A program made the position numbers and the translations under genes. The notes below the pieces were generated by a model. That model had not been told where the DNA came from. It did no database searches and saw only the letters and a program-made list of their open reading frames with translations. From positions 1 to 15,481 of the forward strand of contig JAWXBM010000151.1 in NCBI GenBank assembly GCA_034440115.1: a stretch of 15,481 nt of DNA, in the 5' to 3' direction. The stretch comes from JAWXBM01 sp034440115 (GTDB lineage Bacteria > Pseudomonadota > Gammaproteobacteria > Xanthomonadales > SZUA-36). Positions within the stretch are counted from its first letter, which is position 1, and each line of letters opens with the position of its first letter. Shown here piece after piece: positions 14,448 through 15,481 of this stretch.

Positions 14448-14861
14448 TCAGTAAGACGCGCAGACTGCACTCTCTACCCGCAAAACAGCCTCCTGCCGGA
14501 ACTGTTGTTTGTAGTTGTTCATGATCTCGGCAATCGCCACATCACTGGCGGGCTCTCCGTGATGAATGACATTGAGCACATACGAGTCTTCCTGAATGAT
14601 GTTGCCCGCAGCAGATTGCCATTGTCCGTAAGCCTTCCATATGGACAAGCCTTGCGGAAACCTGGGGGTGATCACATCTTCGACGAAAGATTGCCACTGT
14701 TCATCGCTAACCTGACCATCTGACTTGCCCGTGCCGAAGTAAAGCGTTTCACTGACACTCTTGTTCTGCCCTGCTCCGCAGGGTTGCGTGCCCACGCCTG
14801 CACAGCCCATCAAACTGATCAGTACCAAAACGACGCCCATGAACACAGCCCAACGATGCAT
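14448..14861 (-). CDS. DUF3574 lipoprotein
   Basis: A 137-residue envelope protein. Residues 1-20 form a short signal peptide with a lipobox-like L-M-G-C; C20 would be lipidated. The rest matches the DUF3574 pattern: L-Y-F-G-T-G-K-S-D-G-Q-V-S-D-E-Q-W at 40-56, then I-T-P-R-F-P-Q-G-L, a G-Q-W, an E-D-S-Y-V-L-N-V-I-H-H stretch, and Y-K-Q-Q-F-R-Q-E-A-V-L-R-V near the end. Family function is unknown. I chose ATG 14861 because it places the signal peptide at the amino end; an upstream in-frame ATG (14906) is possible. Neither has a strong Shine-Dalgarno. It carries no copy of the cluster motif and is probably unrelated to the catabolic genes. Confidence 0.78.
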   Translation of the reverse strand: MHRWAVFMGVVLVLISLMGCAGVGTQPCGAGQNKSVSETLYFGTGKSDGQVSDEQWQSFVEDVITPRFPQGLSIWKAYGQWQSAAGNIIQEDSYVLNVIHHGEPASDVAIAEIMNNYKQQFRQEAVLRVESAVCASY

Positions 14862-14920
14862 TGAATTGAATTGCACGGATTGGTTTTCTTGTTGGATAAA
14901 AAGCATGCGCCTGAGAATAC

Positions 14921-15124
14921 TCAAATTCTGACAAAGTAGGGAAGTGCGATCAACACGATCCCAATCACGACCAGCCATAAAGTGCTGGAGACGAAATAGG
15001 GAAAGATCATCAGCATTAAGCCACAAATCAGCGGAACAACAGCGCTCTGCTTTTTGCCATACATGAAGTAACCGAGCCCGATTGAGCCAAACAGTAAACC
15101 CCACATCAGCCATGCTTCGTTCAA
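14921..15124 (-). CDS. Small conserved membrane protein
   Basis: A roughly 67-residue, very hydrophobic protein with two or three membrane segments: G-L-L-F-G-S-I-G-L-G-Y-F near the start, a short basic Y-G-K-K-Q turn, then P-L-I-C-G-L-M-L-M-I-F-P-Y-F-V and a final V-I-G-I-V-L-I-A-L-P-Y-F. I recognise this as a widespread small inner-membrane protein of Proteobacteria of unknown function. The start is uncertain: TTG at 15124 follows an AGGG and gives the usual short amino end; ATG 15106 and ATG 15193 are in the same frame. It lies downstream (minus strand) of the attC-like site and 60 bases from the lipoprotein gene. Confidence 0.65.
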   Translation of the reverse strand: MNEAWLMWGLLFGSIGLGYFMYGKKQSAVVPLICGLMLMIFPYFVSSTLWLVVIGIVLIALPYFVRI

Positions 15125-15481
15125 TGGCGATATCCCTAACTCATTATCCGGCGCGGGTCTCGTCGGTCGCAGGCAAAGTTTGCGCGATTGCACGCCACCG
15201 GCCTAGCGCCGTCTTAAGCGGCCGCGGCGCGACCAAACATCAGGAAACATCGAAGCCTCTCGCCGCGGTCCGCTTGAACACATAGTTGAACACCAAGTTA
15301 TTTGTGACGAAAGCGTGCCATTGAGTTGGCCGTTTCCGGCAGTGCTAAGCAAACTCGCTACTCCTGCTAATTCTTGTTGAAAACGTTCCCGCGGAGGCTG
15401 TGTGAAAACCCAAAACCAGAAATCTCAAGTAGGAATTACTCTCTATATTTCTTGGTTTCAGAGCTTGATGTGGGGTTCTCA
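15125..15481. other. Right-flank stretch without a clear gene
   Basis: This 357-base flank has no convincing complete gene. It contains the attC-like palindrome (15201-15291) and, nearest the edge, a minus-strand frame open in from the window end that stops at 15345. That frame's 44 codons include T-P-H-Q-A-L and G-F-H-T-A-S-A-G, which loosely recall ends of transposase genes but are too short to call. Base composition falls toward the edge (15400-15481). Confidence 0.4.
15201..15291 (-). repeat. Integron attC-like recombination site
   Basis: On the minus strand the order is: GTTCAAC (15285-15291, fits RYYYAAC), six bases, TTCAAGCGG-A-CCGCGGCG (15261-15278), a 31-base spacer, CGCCGCGGCCGCTTAA (15214-15229), six bases, GCTAGGC (15201-15207, GTTRRRY with one change). 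The arms pair except for one extra A in the 5' arm, the extrahelical base expected in attC L'' boxes, which also sets the orientation. The 91-base length is within the attC range. The mismatched cleavage triplet (GCT for GTT) suggests a decayed or weak site. No integrase is in the window. Confidence 0.5.

Noticed and set aside
15274..15293. Direct repeat TTGAACAC twice, as a possible regulator site
   Set aside because: Both copies are explained as parts of the attC-like L and R boxes.
15345..15479. Minus-strand frame entering from the right edge
   Set aside because: The resemblance to a transposase end is slight and the piece is only 44 codons; kept as a note in the flank entry.

Overview
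The window looks like a piece of a Gammaproteobacterium chromosome, probably a marine or aerobic catabolic lineage. This rests on moderately GC-rich coding DNA, standard Shine-Dalgarno sites, and the gene mix: a feruloyl-CoA-synthase-type ligase, lignostilbene-dioxygenase-type carotenoid oxygenases, several SDRs and a spinster-type MFS carrier. The assignment is an inference. No rRNA, tRNA or CRISPR array was seen.

Layout. Positions 118-1268 hold three NTF2/SnoaL-fold genes; the middle one has lost its core. Positions 1427-8808 are one tight plus-strand run: acyl-CoA ligase, SDR, DUF1295 membrane protein, two tandem carotenoid oxygenases, SDR. Two of its junctions are ATGA start/stop overlaps. 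A convergent nitronate-monooxygenase-like flavoprotein (8805-9770) shares a CTAG with the last SDR. Next come a shortened second DUF1295 gene (9877-10305) and, coupled by a TTGA overlap, a fused double-HxlR regulator (10302-11279). A minus-strand DHRS12-like SDR (11298-12263) follows, preceded by the gutted remains of a FAD oxidoreductase (12256-12504) and a truncated molybdopterin oxidoreductase (12650-12997). An MFS transporter (13041-14417) closes the cluster. The right flank has a DUF3574 lipoprotein, a small membrane protein and an integron attC-like palindrome.

How the genes may work together (inference): the MFS carrier moves a hydrophobic or aromatic compound. The two iron-dependent oxygenases cleave an interphenyl or polyene double bond to aldehydes. 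SDRs and the flavoprotein handle alcohol, aldehyde or enoyl redox steps. The ligase forms a CoA thioester. The NTF2-fold proteins may isomerise or hydrate intermediates.

Two observations stand out. First, an asymmetric motif, AACTT-N8-AGACT, occurs in four intergenic regions of the cluster, with a shorter-spaced version in a fifth, as if one regulator controls the whole locus; the tandem HxlR protein is the obvious candidate. Second, three genes (573-875, 9877-10305, 12256-12504) seem to keep both ends but lack the middle, with the reading frame preserved across the apparent deletion; a fourth is cut off after its first domain. The cluster is therefore both co-regulated and visibly decaying or being remodelled.
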